A stretch of DNA of 64,000 nucleotides from Vesta saturnalis. Lineage: Eukaryota > Arthropoda > Insecta > Coleoptera > Lampyridae. The position numbers were made by a program, and so were the translations under genes. The stretch is from NCBI GenBank assembly GCA_036346205.1, contig JARFJB010001987.1, positions 5,942,501 through 6,006,500 of the forward strand. The letters are read 5' to 3'. The notes beneath the pieces are model-generated. The model saw only the letters and a list, made by a program, of their open reading frames with translations, did not search any database and had not been told where the DNA came from. Each line of letters begins with the position of its first letter. Position 1 is the first letter of the stretch. Below, piece after piece: positions 43,727 to 55,423 of this stretch.

Positions 43727-45611
43727 TTTCATTCGAGGTTGAGATCTCGATCCGAAATGGTCCACTTTATATAAAACTAGCCAGTTTATTTGAAAAAAAG
43801 ATAACGTCGTTTTCACGATGTTGGAGCCAGGCAACAACAGGCGCTGCTACCAACGACGCGCCACCTGTCGCCCCGCACAGAGCAGAAGGAGGCAAAAGAA
43901 GACGCGACCGCCACCGTTAGAAGGCATCACCCCCCTAGAAGACACGCCGGCCACCTCCGTCGCCGCAGCCGTAACCGACTACCCCGAAGAAGACGCCCGC
44001 CCCGGATATACCAGCCCCGGCGACTTCGTCTTGCAAAAGAAGAAGCCGAATAAGACACCGAGGGTTCGCCCGTCTACGCCGCCGCCCACGGACAACGGAT
44101 TCTAGGCCCTGGAACCCTTCACCGACAGCCCTGCAGCGATGGAGCAGACGACACAAAAGGACACCAGGGAGAAAGTGCTTCCGGTAATCCTTCGTCAGAA
44201 GGAGAACTAGGTCGCGTTCTTCCGAGAAATAGACCGACAACGGATCACCTTCACGAGAGCCAAGGCCTTCAGCGAGGGAATCCGGATTCAGCCTGCCTCA
44301 CTCCAGGACAGAGACAGGCTGATGAAGTATATGAATAAGTGTGGTACTCCGTACTACACTTATCAGGCAAAGACCGAGCGATTTACTAAGGTAGTGATAC
44401 GTGGCGTGCCCGTAGAACTAACCGAGGTTGTCGTTAGCTCAGAGCTAAAAATGCAACACATTAATGTACTTTCTGTTTACAGGATGAAGCAGCAGGGACG
44501 CCCGAACCCCCTCGTGATGGTAGAGCTGTCGATCGAGAAAGACAACGAGAAGATCTGGGAGGTGAAGCACGTCGCCCTGCCTCCGCGTGACTGTAGAGGA
44601 TTAGCGACGGAAATCTGGCATCGGGCAGTGTCACCGGTGTCAAGGTTTCCGTCACGCACAGCCTTGTTGCAGGGCGGCAGCACGCTGTGTAAAATGCGCG
44701 GGAGATCACCACTCCAGTGAATGCACGAAACCGGTACAGACCGGGCTAAGTGTGTTAACTGTGGTGGGGACTACCCCGCTAGCTACAGGGGCTGCCCAAA
44801 GTTCACTCGGCCTCCACAACGGAAGAAGACGGAAGTGTCACAGCGACCGAAGAGGACACCGCCAACGGCGGCACCTTCTTCAACCCGGACCGGCGTCAGT
44901 TACGCCCGAGCGACAGCAGGCAAGGTTGAGAAGGCGGAAGTACCGAAAACGGCTCACGCCGCTGTTGTTTCCCAACCTCCCTTAGGGTTCGGCGCCATAT
45001 TGGGCCTCCTCGGAGGTCTCGATATGGAGAAGGCCCTACCTGTCATCCGCAGGCGCAAACTGCGATGGACCTGTGGGGAGTAATCCTCACGCACAGTTCA
45101 GAGGTGGTTGCCCTTTTGGGGTAATCATACAAAGATCCGGAGCGAAGATTGGAACCCTAGCTAAATATACAGTATCGACAATTTATTAATTCTGTTCTGC
45201 TAACACATACCTCTATTTATTTCAGATACTCAGAGCACCAACAGCATTAGTCATAACCAAGCGACAACAAGACAGTCCACACAACAAACACACCACCAAC
45301 TGCATCACCAACCACTACAACCATTTTTTTTGCAATACCTCAAATCGCAACACATTGATGTCAACAGGAATACCACACAATCACGAATCCCAATGACCGC
45401 TCAATCCATGCGCCGAAGAGGATGAAGAATCCTGAGCAGCGCACCACCAACAATACAAAATACAATATTACTTATTTTATTTTATTATATCTTGTAATAC
45501 GTATTGTAAATACTATATAATGTTATGTACTATAAAAATTCTAATAAACTTTGTTGAACTAGAACTTGAACTAGTGCCTTTTATTAGCAGATTTCTTCCT
45601 ACTGAGCCCGC
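43727..45611 (+). mobile_element. Jockey-type non-LTR element, ORF1-only copy
   Basis: A GC-rich segment within AT-rich flanks holds a leader (43,727-43,817), a gag-like ORF1 remnant (43,818-45,083) and a 3' region ending with AATAAA signals (45,541-45,548). There is no endonuclease or RT. A splice-acceptor-like 'ctctatttatttcag' (about 45,210-45,225) precedes an open stretch ending MTAQSMRRRG. It sits exactly between the two 335-bp direct repeats, so it either inserted with an unusually long target duplication or duplicated later. Confidence 0.7.
43818..45083 (+). pseudogene. Jockey-like ORF1 (gag-like nucleic-acid-binding protein), frameshifted
   Basis: The first piece (43,818-44,105) is Arg/Pro-rich. 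The second (44,322-44,720) carries the pre-C2HC-type segment FTKVVIRGVPVELTEVV and PNPLVMVELSIEKDNEKIW. Zinc knuckles follow across frames: a CARDHHSSEC-like text near 44,690-44,730 and CVNCGGDYPASYRGC (44,751-44,795). CxxCGGxHPAxYRGC is diagnostic of the nucleic-acid-binding protein of jockey-type elements. A Pro/Arg/Lys-rich tail follows. The protein would coat element RNA as an RNP. Frameshifts and a stop near 44,105 make it a pseudogene. Confidence 0.8.
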
Positions 45612-45940
45612 GTGTGAATGAGATACTTTTGCAAGGCAATGTTTGATTTATAATACGTTACGTAGGCTTGCAGAATTGTGTGCTTCAAGATTTAATTACA
45701 TTAAAAATACCTACTTAGAGTTGAATGTATTCCCCTTAGTTGAAGACTTTACTACCAACAAGACGAGTTAAGATACGCGGTTTAAAACTCGGCGCCGCGG
45801 CGATTAATTATAGATTAATTTTTGAAAAAAGTTACATTCAGATCTACACAAAAAGGAAAGAACGAATTGGAGTTTTAGTTTTTCTAAAAGGTACACGATA
45901 AAATAGGCCAAACGGTTTACAATGGAAGTTTCTAATTAAA
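45612..45940. repeat. 335-bp direct repeat, right copy
   Basis: Matches 43,390-43,726. Sequence after it differs from that after the left copy, so the repeat borders coincide with the edges of the GC-rich element. Confidence 0.9.
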
Positions 45941-47689
45941 ACAAACAAAGCAATCCGGTCCAATCAAAATTTCATCAACAACTGCCTTCCCTTCCGATTT
46001 CAACTAACTATCCTTACTCCCAAAAATCAACCCCGTATTCAATAGTAATAAAAAAAACAAGAAACATTACGTTGGAACAGTTTCATATTAATTATAGAAC
46101 GAAATCTTAATTTAAAAATATGCATTCGTCCATAACAAACCCTACATCTAATATCAAATTTCCTAGTAACAAACAAGGATGCCCTTTTGATTCGCGGTTC
46201 GTTCCGACATAATTAATTATTAACTAGTGACGTTTTTACATCAAGAATGTTTTTAAGCGTACACCAGCTAGTTAAACCCCAAAAACATGTTTTTTAACCC
46301 TTGGCCAAATATTACTTAAAAAAATAAAATATCCCGAAAACCATTCTCAAATAACCACTTAATATCTAATAAAATATGTTAAACCCGATTAATTAACTTT
46401 TCTATCGCGGTTACAATTGCGATGTGAAAATGTACGTTACAATAATACAATTTTCACGGTCCGCTACCTACAATTTTTATCCCTATTCTACTGTGGTATA
46501 CCACAGTTAATATCGAACGTTTTCTTTCATGGCAATCATAGCTGCAATTGATATTGAACGTTCACCATATGAGCAATTCGTATTGATATACGCGATTTCA
46601 ATCATCAAATATAACTGACATCGAACGAAGTTGCTGAAAATAGAAATCTAACTTTTTGGAGAGGAATTTGTAACCGTCTAAGGCTAAAGCATCTCCTATT
46701 CAAAGAAAATAATAAGCATTATTTTATTTGTACGATACATTACACATTCAGTCACATAAACAATGCGAAAGAATTTATTCTACCTAAAATTACATAAATA
46801 GTAAAACAATATTAACAACACATAAGTAAAAGTACTTTATAGCCAATAAAATCAAAATATTTTCCCATTTCTGACTATTCATTTGAAGTGTAAGCAGTTA
46901 TAACTTACATCTGCAACTTTTATTAACGAAAAAAAGGCAAAATATTTGTAAAACCTTTACAATATTTGCCTCGGAAAGTATTTTGTAATAAAGAATAATA
47001 ATTTATTTTCCGTGCAGTTGCAATTTATTAAAAACTTTATTAAAGTTACGTACAAAAACCTCGTAACTAGAAAATATCCAATTAAAAAGTTACATTCGAG
47101 TATATATTCATTTTTAATTAATATGCAAGTATTTACGTACTTTGAAAATATCCACTTTAAGAATAAATGTAAAAATTTGTTGGTAATTTTTATCAGTTGT
47201 AATTAAGTTTTAGTCATTAATTTAATGATACCTATCTACCTTGCTTATCTATGACCATTCTATTACAAGAAGTAGCGAGATATATTTTATGCTCCTAAAT
47301 AGGTAATAAAATTAAAAGGATCATAAAAGTTTCAGAAGTCCAAATTAAAAGATCTAATAGTAAACAATAAAACTGAACGACATGCGGGTACACAAATGCT
47401 AAACGTTTTGCTTTAGAAACCTGTTTTTAATGTATTTACTCCATCCATTGGAGATTATATATAGTTAACAGCTGTTTAATGTATGTAACTGTTGAGATGT
47501 GTAATGTAACTATTTAAGTGTAAAACGAACCTAATTTGGTTATTTGTAATCATAGCTTGCCATATTCAAAAGTAGGGCGTAGTTAATACTTTTAATTCTT
47601 TTTAGATTTATGTGACTTTAAAATACATTTATTGATTTATTTTATTTATTTATTAGCAATATCATAGCAACAAGAAAAATTACAAATAT
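45941..47689. other. Unassigned AT-rich interval
   Basis: No gene recognised. An 18-bp perfect palindrome (actgtggtataccacagt) lies at 46,490-46,507. The ORF at 47,012-47,206 looks like chance. Confidence 0.4.
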
Positions 47690-47872
47690 ACAAATCACAC
47701 TAGCGGACAAAAAGGAACTAAGCCCGGATAAACGAGGAGGGCCATCTTCAAGCCAGGTTACCTCCCTACCTAGAGATGGAACAAAGGAAAGCTCAAAGTA
47801 CTAACCATAGCCTCGGAAATGGACGAAAAAAACGGAAAACGACCAAGCAATGGACTAGAACTAAACGACTTA

Positions 47873-48424
47873 AGAAAACAAAGATACTCAGAATTACCAC
47901 ATGGAACAACCGAGGCCAGAAGTAATATAAGAAATATCGGATAAATACATCAATATCTGCGCACTGACGAAAACAAAACGAAAAGGAAAAGGAACCCGCC
48001 AATATGGAGACTATATATTGGCATATAGTGGGAAAAAAAGAAGAACCGAGACATAGAAGGGGTAAATCATAATAAAGGTAAGATTAAATCTTGACAAAAA
48101 TAAACTAAACGTCATCAGGGTATACGATCCTGATATATCCAAAACCAGAAATATAAGGGAGGAATTCCACGAAATGCTACAAAGCGAAATAGGCAATATA
48201 CCACAAGACGATTACATAAAAATAGTGGGCGACCTAAACGCTCGAGTAGGCAACCACATTACAGAAGGAGTAAGACAACGCTTTAAAGAAGAAACGGTAA
48301 ACGACAATGGCTATTTACTAGTCCACTTATGTTGCGAATCAACAATACTTTCTTCGAATACCATGAAAAATACAAAATAACATGGCAAAACACGCGAGGA
48401 CAAACATCAACCCTAGACTATATC
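47873..48424 (+). pseudogene. RTE endonuclease, N-terminal part
   Basis: Text across frames: ILRITTWNNRGQK (the TWNxRG start of the APE domain); KGKGTRQYGDYILAYSG; then NLDKNKLNVIRVYDP; EFHEMLQSEIGNIPQDDYIK; IVGDLNARVGN with the catalytic Asp and Asn; and TWQNTRGQTSTLDYI. The catalytic glutamate site reads LTKTK where LSETK is usual, so the metal ligand is lost. The domain is cut after LDYI by the long-TIR element and continues at 51,445. Confidence 0.8.
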
Positions 48425-51400
48425 AGTAGTACACCGGTACTTGCGCCGCTATCAGGGATTTTGACGTCACAAGACCGGCCACGTGGGAGACCGTATTTTC
48501 CGCCCCTATGGTTTCTTTTCGGAGGTCTTTTTCAACCCCTAATTTTTTACTCACTTACGTGAAGGACAGTATTTTTCACCCTTATGGTTTCTTTTCGGAG
48601 ACCTTTCTTCCAAACCCTTTCAACCCTAATTATTTTTACTCGCTCACGTATAGGACGCGTATTTTCAGCTCTTATTTTTGAATAAAAATTATGACGCCGA
48701 TTAAAGTTGTCACCTACAGCATATGGCTTTCAATTCTTCTTCAACCCTTTTGCCTATGTTAAGGCATTTTTACAGCTAAGTTTTTTGTACATGCTAACGT
48801 GAGGGCCGTATTTAGAGGTTGAGCTGGGGATTGGCTTGTATTTAGGGTAAGGGTTGAACTGGGGCTTAGGGTAGTATTTAGGGTTAGGGTTATTTTCTAA
48901 TAATTATCTTGTAGACCATTTTTCTTGTTTTACCAACTCGAACATTCTGGTGGAACTTGTAATTAGGTCTTTTTCGATGATTTTAATTTGACCCCAAGCT
49001 ATAAAAATGTACATGTGAGTTCACGTGTATTGGTTTATGTCTATTATGCTAAGAAAATGTTAAGGATATTTCTATTAATGCTCATTTGTAGGCTACATTA
49101 TACACATTGTTATTAATATCTAATAAGAGTTGTTTAACTTAAAACATATCGATCATGTTCTTTGCATCCGAATTTATAGATGTCTGAGGTAACAAGCAGA
49201 AATTAATTTTTACCTGATACGGATAGTAATTCTGATATAGATGACTGCTTTTGATTTTACAATGTAATTTGTAATAGGATTTTTATTATAAACGAATGTA
49301 TAATTAGCTTTAAAATGTTATTACACTTTTTCTTTTAATTGCATGCTATGACCTTCTACCTATACACGAAGTTATAACGACACAACCCGATTAAAACGAC
49401 CTTCTACCTATATACTCGATTAAGACGACCTTCTACCTATATACTCAATTTTATAACAACACACGATTAAAACGATCTACATTAGTTTATAACACTATTG
49501 TTTGCTAGCGTATTTTTATTTACGGTCGTGCTCATATAAATTATTAACGCTTCATATTAATAAGTCCATCAAATATGTTTAATCGTGAGGGAGGAGTACA
49601 GTACAATGACACCCGCACCAGCACCATCACCACCACCACGACGCACAGCCATCTCATGGCGCTCGAAGGCAACATCACTTTCGATGAACATCCGCTGCTG
49701 ACGCTCCAGTCGGGCCCGTACCACTCCCAGGAGCTTCTTCACTGCACCGTTGACCGCCACTTCATACTCTCTATCAAACTCGGTCATTTTGGTAAAACTT
49801 TCCATTTTTTTTCACGAGTTGTTGTTATTGCTGCAATAGTAACTTTAATACTATAAAATAGAGATTTGAAAAGTAGTGTATATATACATCGAAAAGTAAT
49901 TATCAAAAATATAGAAAAGAAGTCTAGTAATTTTCGTTGAACGCACACTTTGAAAACCCTCATACTTAGATAACGATTAGAAGGACCTTACTATTTATTG
50001 CTAAGTACCCTAATCAAATAGACTTTAACGTAACCATTTTAGAAATTTTCAAACTGTAAATAATAGCTAGAAATTGCATTCAAAACATAGAGAATCATTA
50101 TAACACAATCATTGAGTAAAATCGTCTTTCTGCCTTGAAATTCTTCATACTTAGATAACGATTAGAATCGCGTACTATTTTCCCGAGAGCATTATACAGC
50201 TAATTAAATATCCTTTTACGCAATCGTCTGCAATTTAGAAATTTACCAATCCACAAATAATAGTTGAAATATACATATTGATTATGTTAATATTTTTTGG
50301 AACATCACCTGTATATGTGAATAATACAAGGTCTGCTTTTAAACAACCTTCACCACCTACTTTAACAGTTGACCTTTCAATATTTGATGGACTCATTAAT
50401 ATGAACCGTTAATAATTTATACGAGCACGACCGTAAATAAAAATACGCTAGCAAGCAATGTAGATCGTCTTAATCGGGTTGTGTCGTTATAAATTCGTGT
50501 ATAGGTAGAAGGTCATAGCATGCAATTAAAAGAAAAAGTGTAATAACATTTTAAAGCTAATTATACATTCGTTTATAATAAAAATCCTATTACAAATTAC
50601 ATTGTAAAATAAAAAGCAGTCATCTATATCAAAATTACTATCCGTATTAGGGAAAAATTAATTTCTGCTTGTTACCTCAGACATCGATAAATTCGAATGC
50701 AAAGAACATGATCGATATGTTTTAAGTTAAACAACTCTTATTAGATATTAATAACAATGTGTATAATGTAGCCTACAAATGAGCATTAATAGAAATATCC
50801 TTAACATTTTCTTAGCATAATAGACATAAACCAATACACGTAAACTCACATGTACATTTTTATAGCCTGGGATCAAATTAAAATCATCGAAAAAGACCTA
50901 ATTACAAGTTCCACCAGAATGTTCGAGTTGGTAAAACAAGAAAAATGGTCTACAAGATAATTATTAGAAAATAACCCTAACCCTAAATACTACCCTAAGC
51001 CCCAGTTCAACCCTTACCCTAAATACAAGCCAATCCCCAGCTCAACCTCTAAATACGGCCGTCACGTTAGCATGTACAAAAACCTAGCTGTAAAAATGCC
51101 TTAATACAGGTAAAAGGGTTGAAGAAGAATTGAAAGCCATATGCTGTAGGTGACAACTTTAATCGGCGTCATAATTTTTATTCAAAAATAAGAGCTGAAA
51201 ATACGCGTCCTATACGTGAGGGAGTAAAAATAATTAGGGTTGAAAAGGTTTGGAAGAAAGGTCTCCGAAAAGAAACCATAAGGGTGAAAAATACTGTCCT
51301 TCACGTAAGTGAGTAAAAAATTAGGGGTTGAAAAGGGCCTCCGAATAGAAACCGTAGGGGATGAAAATACGGTCTCCCACATGGCCGGTCTTGTGACGTC

Positions 51401-51438
51401 AAAGTCCAAGATGGCGGCGCAAGTGCCGGTGTATTACT
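48425..51438. mobile_element. 3,014-bp element with about 1.1-kb inverted repeats and 6-bp target duplication
   Basis: The left arm (48,425-49,575) and right arm (50,380-51,438) are long inverted repeats. The left begins AGTAGTACACCGG and the right ends CCGGTGTATTACT. TATATC flanks both sides (48,419-48,424 and 51,439-51,444). Removing the element plus one TATATC rejoins the interrupted RTE endonuclease in frame, so the borders are firm. The arms hold CACGTG-type subterminal units (aaaccatagggg...acgtgagtgag) and a short telomere-like stretch. The left arm has extra 'accttctacctatatactcg' copies. The 0.8-kb centre has one small GC-rich ORF. AG/CT ends, 6-bp duplication and very long TIRs recall Polinton/Maverick termini; the absence of all core genes would make it a non-autonomous derivative. 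Other TIR superfamilies remain possible. Confidence 0.75.
49569..49805 (-). CDS. Small hypothetical ORF inside the long-TIR element
   Basis: I do not recognise this 78-residue ORF. Its ATG at 49,803-49,805 sits in good context (AAAATGGAA), with a second ATG six codons later. The first 50 residues are charged and look helical (FDREYEVAVNGAVKKLL; RARLERQQRMFIESDVAFERHE). A glycine-rich stretch (GGGDGAGAG) follows and it ends LTIKHI. The segment is clearly GC-richer than the rest of the element. An overlapping plus-strand frame (49,575-49,856) is the likely shadow. It could be captured host sequence, a relic of an element gene, or chance. Confidence 0.3.
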   Translation of the reverse strand: MESFTKMTEFDREYEVAVNGAVKKLLGVVRARLERQQRMFIESDVAFERHEMAVRRGGGDGAGAGVIVLYSSLTIKHI

Positions 51439-51444
51439 TATATC

Positions 51445-52572
51445 ATTACAAACAGATCTATACACCCAAAACATACCTTAGACGTAAAGACACTAAACTC
51501 GGCAAATGTAGGTAGTGATCACAGCCTAGTTCTGTGTAAACTGCGACTCACACTTTGTAGACAACCGCTCAAACACCCAAACAAGGACAGAGAAAATGAA
51601 CATCGAATGTTTGAAGTGAAAGCACCAGGGAACTATATAGGCAAAGGCTACGACAACAAATATAAGAAAAAAATTAACAACGATGAAGATGAAGAAAACT
51701 GATGCAACGCAAGCGGAATTAGAAGCATGCAGAACGAGAAAAGTCAAGACTGAGGTGAATAGGAAGAAACCATGGTTTACGGAAGAAATTAAACAACTAA
51801 GCGAAGAAAGGAAGGGGACCTATAGGAAGAATAAAAATACAAAGTTAATGGAAGATCATACAACTTACAAACAAACGTAAAATAGAGCAGACGACAGAAT
51901 ACGCAGAATATTGGGAAGAATTTACAAGCGAAATAGAATACGATCTAACAGAAGCACAAACAAAAATATGGAAGACGATAAGACACAAAAAGGCTGAAAT
52001 TAATAAGAATCACATAACAAATATGATCACAGCAAAATAGTGGGTCCAACACTTCACTAAACTGTTCAACTCAAATAGTAAAATCCCACTAGTCCCAAGA
52101 GAAAATGAAGGAAAGCAAATAAGAGTGGAAAACGACGAAGTTATAAGAGCAATAAAAGGACTTACGAGAAGAGAGACACCTGGGATGGATGGAACAGCAA
52201 ATGAGCTATTGAAATACGGAGGCGAACCACTAACGGCAGAAATACTAACACTTGCAGAAACTATATTTAAAAAAGAAAGAATACCTAAAGAAATAAAGAC
52301 CAGTACTCTCCACAAGAAAAGTAATAAACATGGCCCAAACAACTATAGAGATATAACATTCCTAAGCTCGGTGTTAAAATTAATAACAAAAATAAGTACT
52401 CGATAAGATCAATGAATATGTTATAATCAACGAAGAACAAATGGGTTTCAGAGTAAATAGATTTGCAACTGACGCTATATTTGTCATGTGGCAATAGAAT
52501 ATCATCGCTTTCATATTGTCGATTCCTATGATCAATTAGATTAAATATACTAGAGGCATTATAAACCCAATT

Positions 52573-52635
<63 letters not shown>

Positions 52636-53024
52636 AACACAACAACATATTGCAAAACTCGCAACATAAAACACACGAGATACCAGTGTGCACGGGAAGA
52701 CACCAAGGAGATTCACTCATCCCTATGCTATTCAACATAGTGATGGACAGTATCATAAACAGCGTTAAGGGACCAAAAGGATACAAAATGGGAAATAAAC
52801 AAATACAAATAGTCTAGATAGCCGCGAATGAGGAAGATCTACTGAGAATGCTACATCAGTTTGCAGCAACATCAAAAAAGTTAAATGTGTCTAAAGAAAA
52901 AACAAAATGCCTAACGATGTCTCGTGAACCACTAAGATGCAAGTTAGAAATAGAAGGGACTGTTATATAGCAAATCAATGGAGCTTAAATATTTCGGAAT
53001 CACCATACCTAGGTAAGAGATATA
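51445..53024 (+). pseudogene. RTE endonuclease end and reverse transcriptase, decayed
   Basis: Just after the insertion the endonuclease resumes (ITNRSIHPKH), then GSDHSLVLCKL carries the SDH catalytic box. The RT begins near 52,110: VIRAIKGLTRRETPGMDG, ANELLKYGG, HGPNNYRDITFLSSVLKL, EEQMGFR. The text is interrupted by a (TA)n tract and resumes with GRHQGDSLIPMLFNIVMD. The catalytic YADD is missing: the text passes from QIQIV through a stop to IAANEEDL. CKLEIEGTVI and KYFGI follow before the next insertion at 53,025. The motif set matches RTE-type RTs. Confidence 0.82.
52576..52632. repeat. (TA)n microsatellite inside the RTE reverse transcriptase
   Basis: About 57 bp of AT dinucleotide interrupts the RT reading. 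The flanking 52,500-52,575 also lacks RT text. Confidence 0.95.
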
Positions 53025-54071
53025 CCGTGTGTCAATTTAAAAACTTACAATAGACTATATCTCATGAAAAAATGATGATATCAAAAAATTCACTAAACCG
53101 TTTCTAGGGTGGAAAGGGGGAACCAGAATGACATAGGAGACAACTCACCCCAATCAACCTCCTACGCCCCACCTGCTCCAACTACAAAAATTTAAATAGC
53201 GAACCCCTACTTGTAATACATCGTTGAAAAGCCTGTAAAAAATGCTATCCAGTGGTATAAATAAAAATTATGCAGGGTGTATTATATTATTTCAGGCATT
53301 TTTATAAATGAACACAAATCTCTTTTCAGAAATAACACAATCATATTTTATTTCAAAAAAGTACATCAATACTCACTAAAAGGTTTTGTTGAATTACAAA
53401 TTTGGTAAAAATATTAATTAATGAAGTAAATGTTCAAAGTGGGTTTCGTTGTTTTGTAAACAATAATACAGCCTGTTTTCAAATTCTTCACGAACTTTGG
53501 TAAATGTTGTTCTGGTAATAGCCCGACATGCTTGAGTAATTCTTTCCCGCAACTCCTGAAGTGACGCAGGTTGGGTTTTGTAAACAACTGACTTGAGGTA
53601 ACCCAAAAGAAAAAAAATTTGGTGACCTCAAACGTCAAATAAACAAATAGATTATGGACTCTGATAGAACTCAAAAAATGAAAACAGTTTACAACTTATG
53701 ACAAAAACCGCAAAACTATTTGTTTTTCTAACAACAAATAGTAAGGATACTTATCAATGCAAAATAAAGAATTATTGGCATCTTTAGTTTTTTTAACATT
53801 GTATCGCAAGTAGTGTTTTTGTTTTTAAAATATTTAAATATTTAATTGGGTTAATATTAATACAACCTGTATAATTTTTATTTATACCACTGGATAGCAT
53901 TTTTTACAGGCTATTTAAATTTTATTAGATAGGGTAGGTGGGGCGTAGGGAGTTGTCTCCTATGTCATTTTGGTTCTCCCTTTCTGCCCTAGAAACGGTT
54001 TACAGAATTTTTTGATATCGTCATTTATTCATGAGATATAGTCTATTGTAAGTTTTTAAATTGACACACTG
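53025..54071 (-). mobile_element. 1,047-bp Tc1/mariner-like element nested in the RTE
   Basis: The inverted arms 53,025 to about 53,292 and about 53,852-54,071 start CCGTGTGTCAATTTAAAAAC and CAGTGTGTCAATTT. TA dinucleotides flank both ends (53,023-53,024 and 54,072-54,073; TATA on both sides). The right arm lacks about 40 bp present in the left. The interior encodes only the C-terminal part of a transposase on the minus strand. RTE coding text continues on both sides. Confidence 0.85.
53414..53674 (-). pseudogene. Transposase C-terminus (Tc1/mariner-like)
   Basis: Two overlapping minus frames give GYLKSVVYKTQPASLQEL, ITQACRAITRTTFTKVRE and NNETHFEHLLH. The start WGYLKSxVYxxxPASxxEL and the ending NGxHxEHLL are the conserved C-terminal signature of arthropod mariner-like transposases. 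The catalytic D/D/(D or E) part is absent, so the element is an internal-deletion derivative. Confidence 0.8.
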
Positions 54072-54109
54072 TATACAAAGAAGTTACAACAGCAAACAAA
54101 TAAAGGGGC

Positions 54110-54473
54110 TGTAATCTCCGGCCGCCAAGATGTATAAAAGCTCAGTGACACCAAAACTTACTTATGCGGCGGAAACGCGAGCCGACACAAACAGGACAAG
54201 GCAACAGAGATGAGAACGCTAAGGACGATAACCGGGAAAACTTTAAGAGACAGAGTACCAAGTGAAGAAATATGCCAACAGTGCAAGATACAAAACATCA
54301 GAAAATTCATAAAAACCAGAAGGAAAGGGTGGAATGTCCATGTCGATGAAATACACACAGACCGATTACCAAGAATAACTCGATATAATACGCCAGAAGG
54401 AAAGAGAAGCGATGGACGCCCCCCAAAGCCATGGGCACAAAGTTGGATATCAACATCAACTCAGACACCCTGA
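54110..54473 (+). pseudogene. RTE ORF C-terminal domain
   Basis: Text resumes after the nested transposon with LTYAAETR-like sequence, then TEMRTLRTITGKTLRDRV, CQQCKIQNIRKFIKTRRKGW and KRSDGRPPKPWAQSW. EMRxLRxIxxKTLxDR and GRPxKxW are typical of RTE ORF ends. Stop near 54,471. Confidence 0.8.
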
Positions 54474-54544
54474 ACAGAGGGCACAACTATTGTTAAACAG
54501 AAACAGGCGCAGTCTAAATAAAGGTAGAAGAATAAGAAGAAGAA

Positions 54545-55422
54545 AGACAAAAATTAACAAGAGAAACAGTTCATACTGGAATTACTAACTATTAACGACA
54601 ACAAACACTCCCATGGTTGTTAATAGATCAAAACATTTTGTTTTAAAGGCTGTTTGACTATAAGTAAAAATATCTTTAGATTCATTTTTAAATAACTCAT
54701 TATATACTTAATTGGGTTATTGAAAAAAAATGTATCCATTATTTTTTATGTATTTTAAAACTTTACCATAGGATAAAAAAAATCAGAATTATTTAAATGA
54801 CATTATAACAATGGAAGAACCACTTTTAAAATTTCAATTTCGTATTGTACATAACCTAGCGCGTAATTAAAATATAAAATACTAAATTAAACCTAAATCA
54901 TTCAATAACCGTGTACAAATATATTATTTAATCGTTTTAATCCTTCATAGAAATTTTTTTGATGCTATGATTTTTAAAAGTTATGATTCAGCAGTTTAGT
55001 TAAAAAAATTTATTATCGAATTCTATTTATCCAATTTATCCGTTTACATAAATAATTATTAACTACTATATTATTATAAACCCACAATAACCTCTAAGGT
55101 TTGACATTTTTAATATATTTATCAATATATTGGACATAATAACAAGATTTAGTGGATTAAAAGTCAAAACACTGCATCAGATGTATGCTGCGATGAGTAA
55201 AAATAAACATTGTGACGTCACAAGCACTCTGGTTTGTTCGGGAACATTCGACGTGTTTCCGGTACTGGGTTCAAAAATGTATGTTTAATGTAATAAAACT
55301 TTTGAAACGGTTTTCTTATAAAACGTATATATGATCTTTCTATTTATTACAAAATTTTTTTTTCAAACACCCAATTTTGCAACACTTATATATCTAGGAA
55401 TCTAAGATTGAATCATTCTAAA
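54545..55422. other. Unassigned AT-rich interval
   Basis: No gene or repeat recognised. Confidence 0.4.
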
Positions 55423-55423
55423 A

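Larger units (their letters stand above)
47690..54540 (+). mobile_element. RTE-type non-LTR retrotransposon, interrupted by nested insertions
   Basis: Endonuclease, RT and C-terminal text occur in order on the plus strand. The element is split by a 3,014-bp long-TIR element (48,425-51,438), a (TA)n expansion (52,576-52,632) and a 1,047-bp Tc1/mariner-like element (53,025-54,071). The 3' end near 54,525 is an 'aagaagaagaaag' run, and 3' microsatellite tails are common in RTE elements. The left boundary is uncertain. Stops and frameshifts throughout show the copy was already dead or has decayed since. Confidence 0.82.

Noticed and set aside
48840..48900. Telomere-like TTAGGGTTAGGG stretch (mirrored near 50,975-51,030)
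   Set aside because: It is a short irregular part of the inverted arms, present in both, and insect telomeres are usually TTAGG. Not an interstitial telomere.
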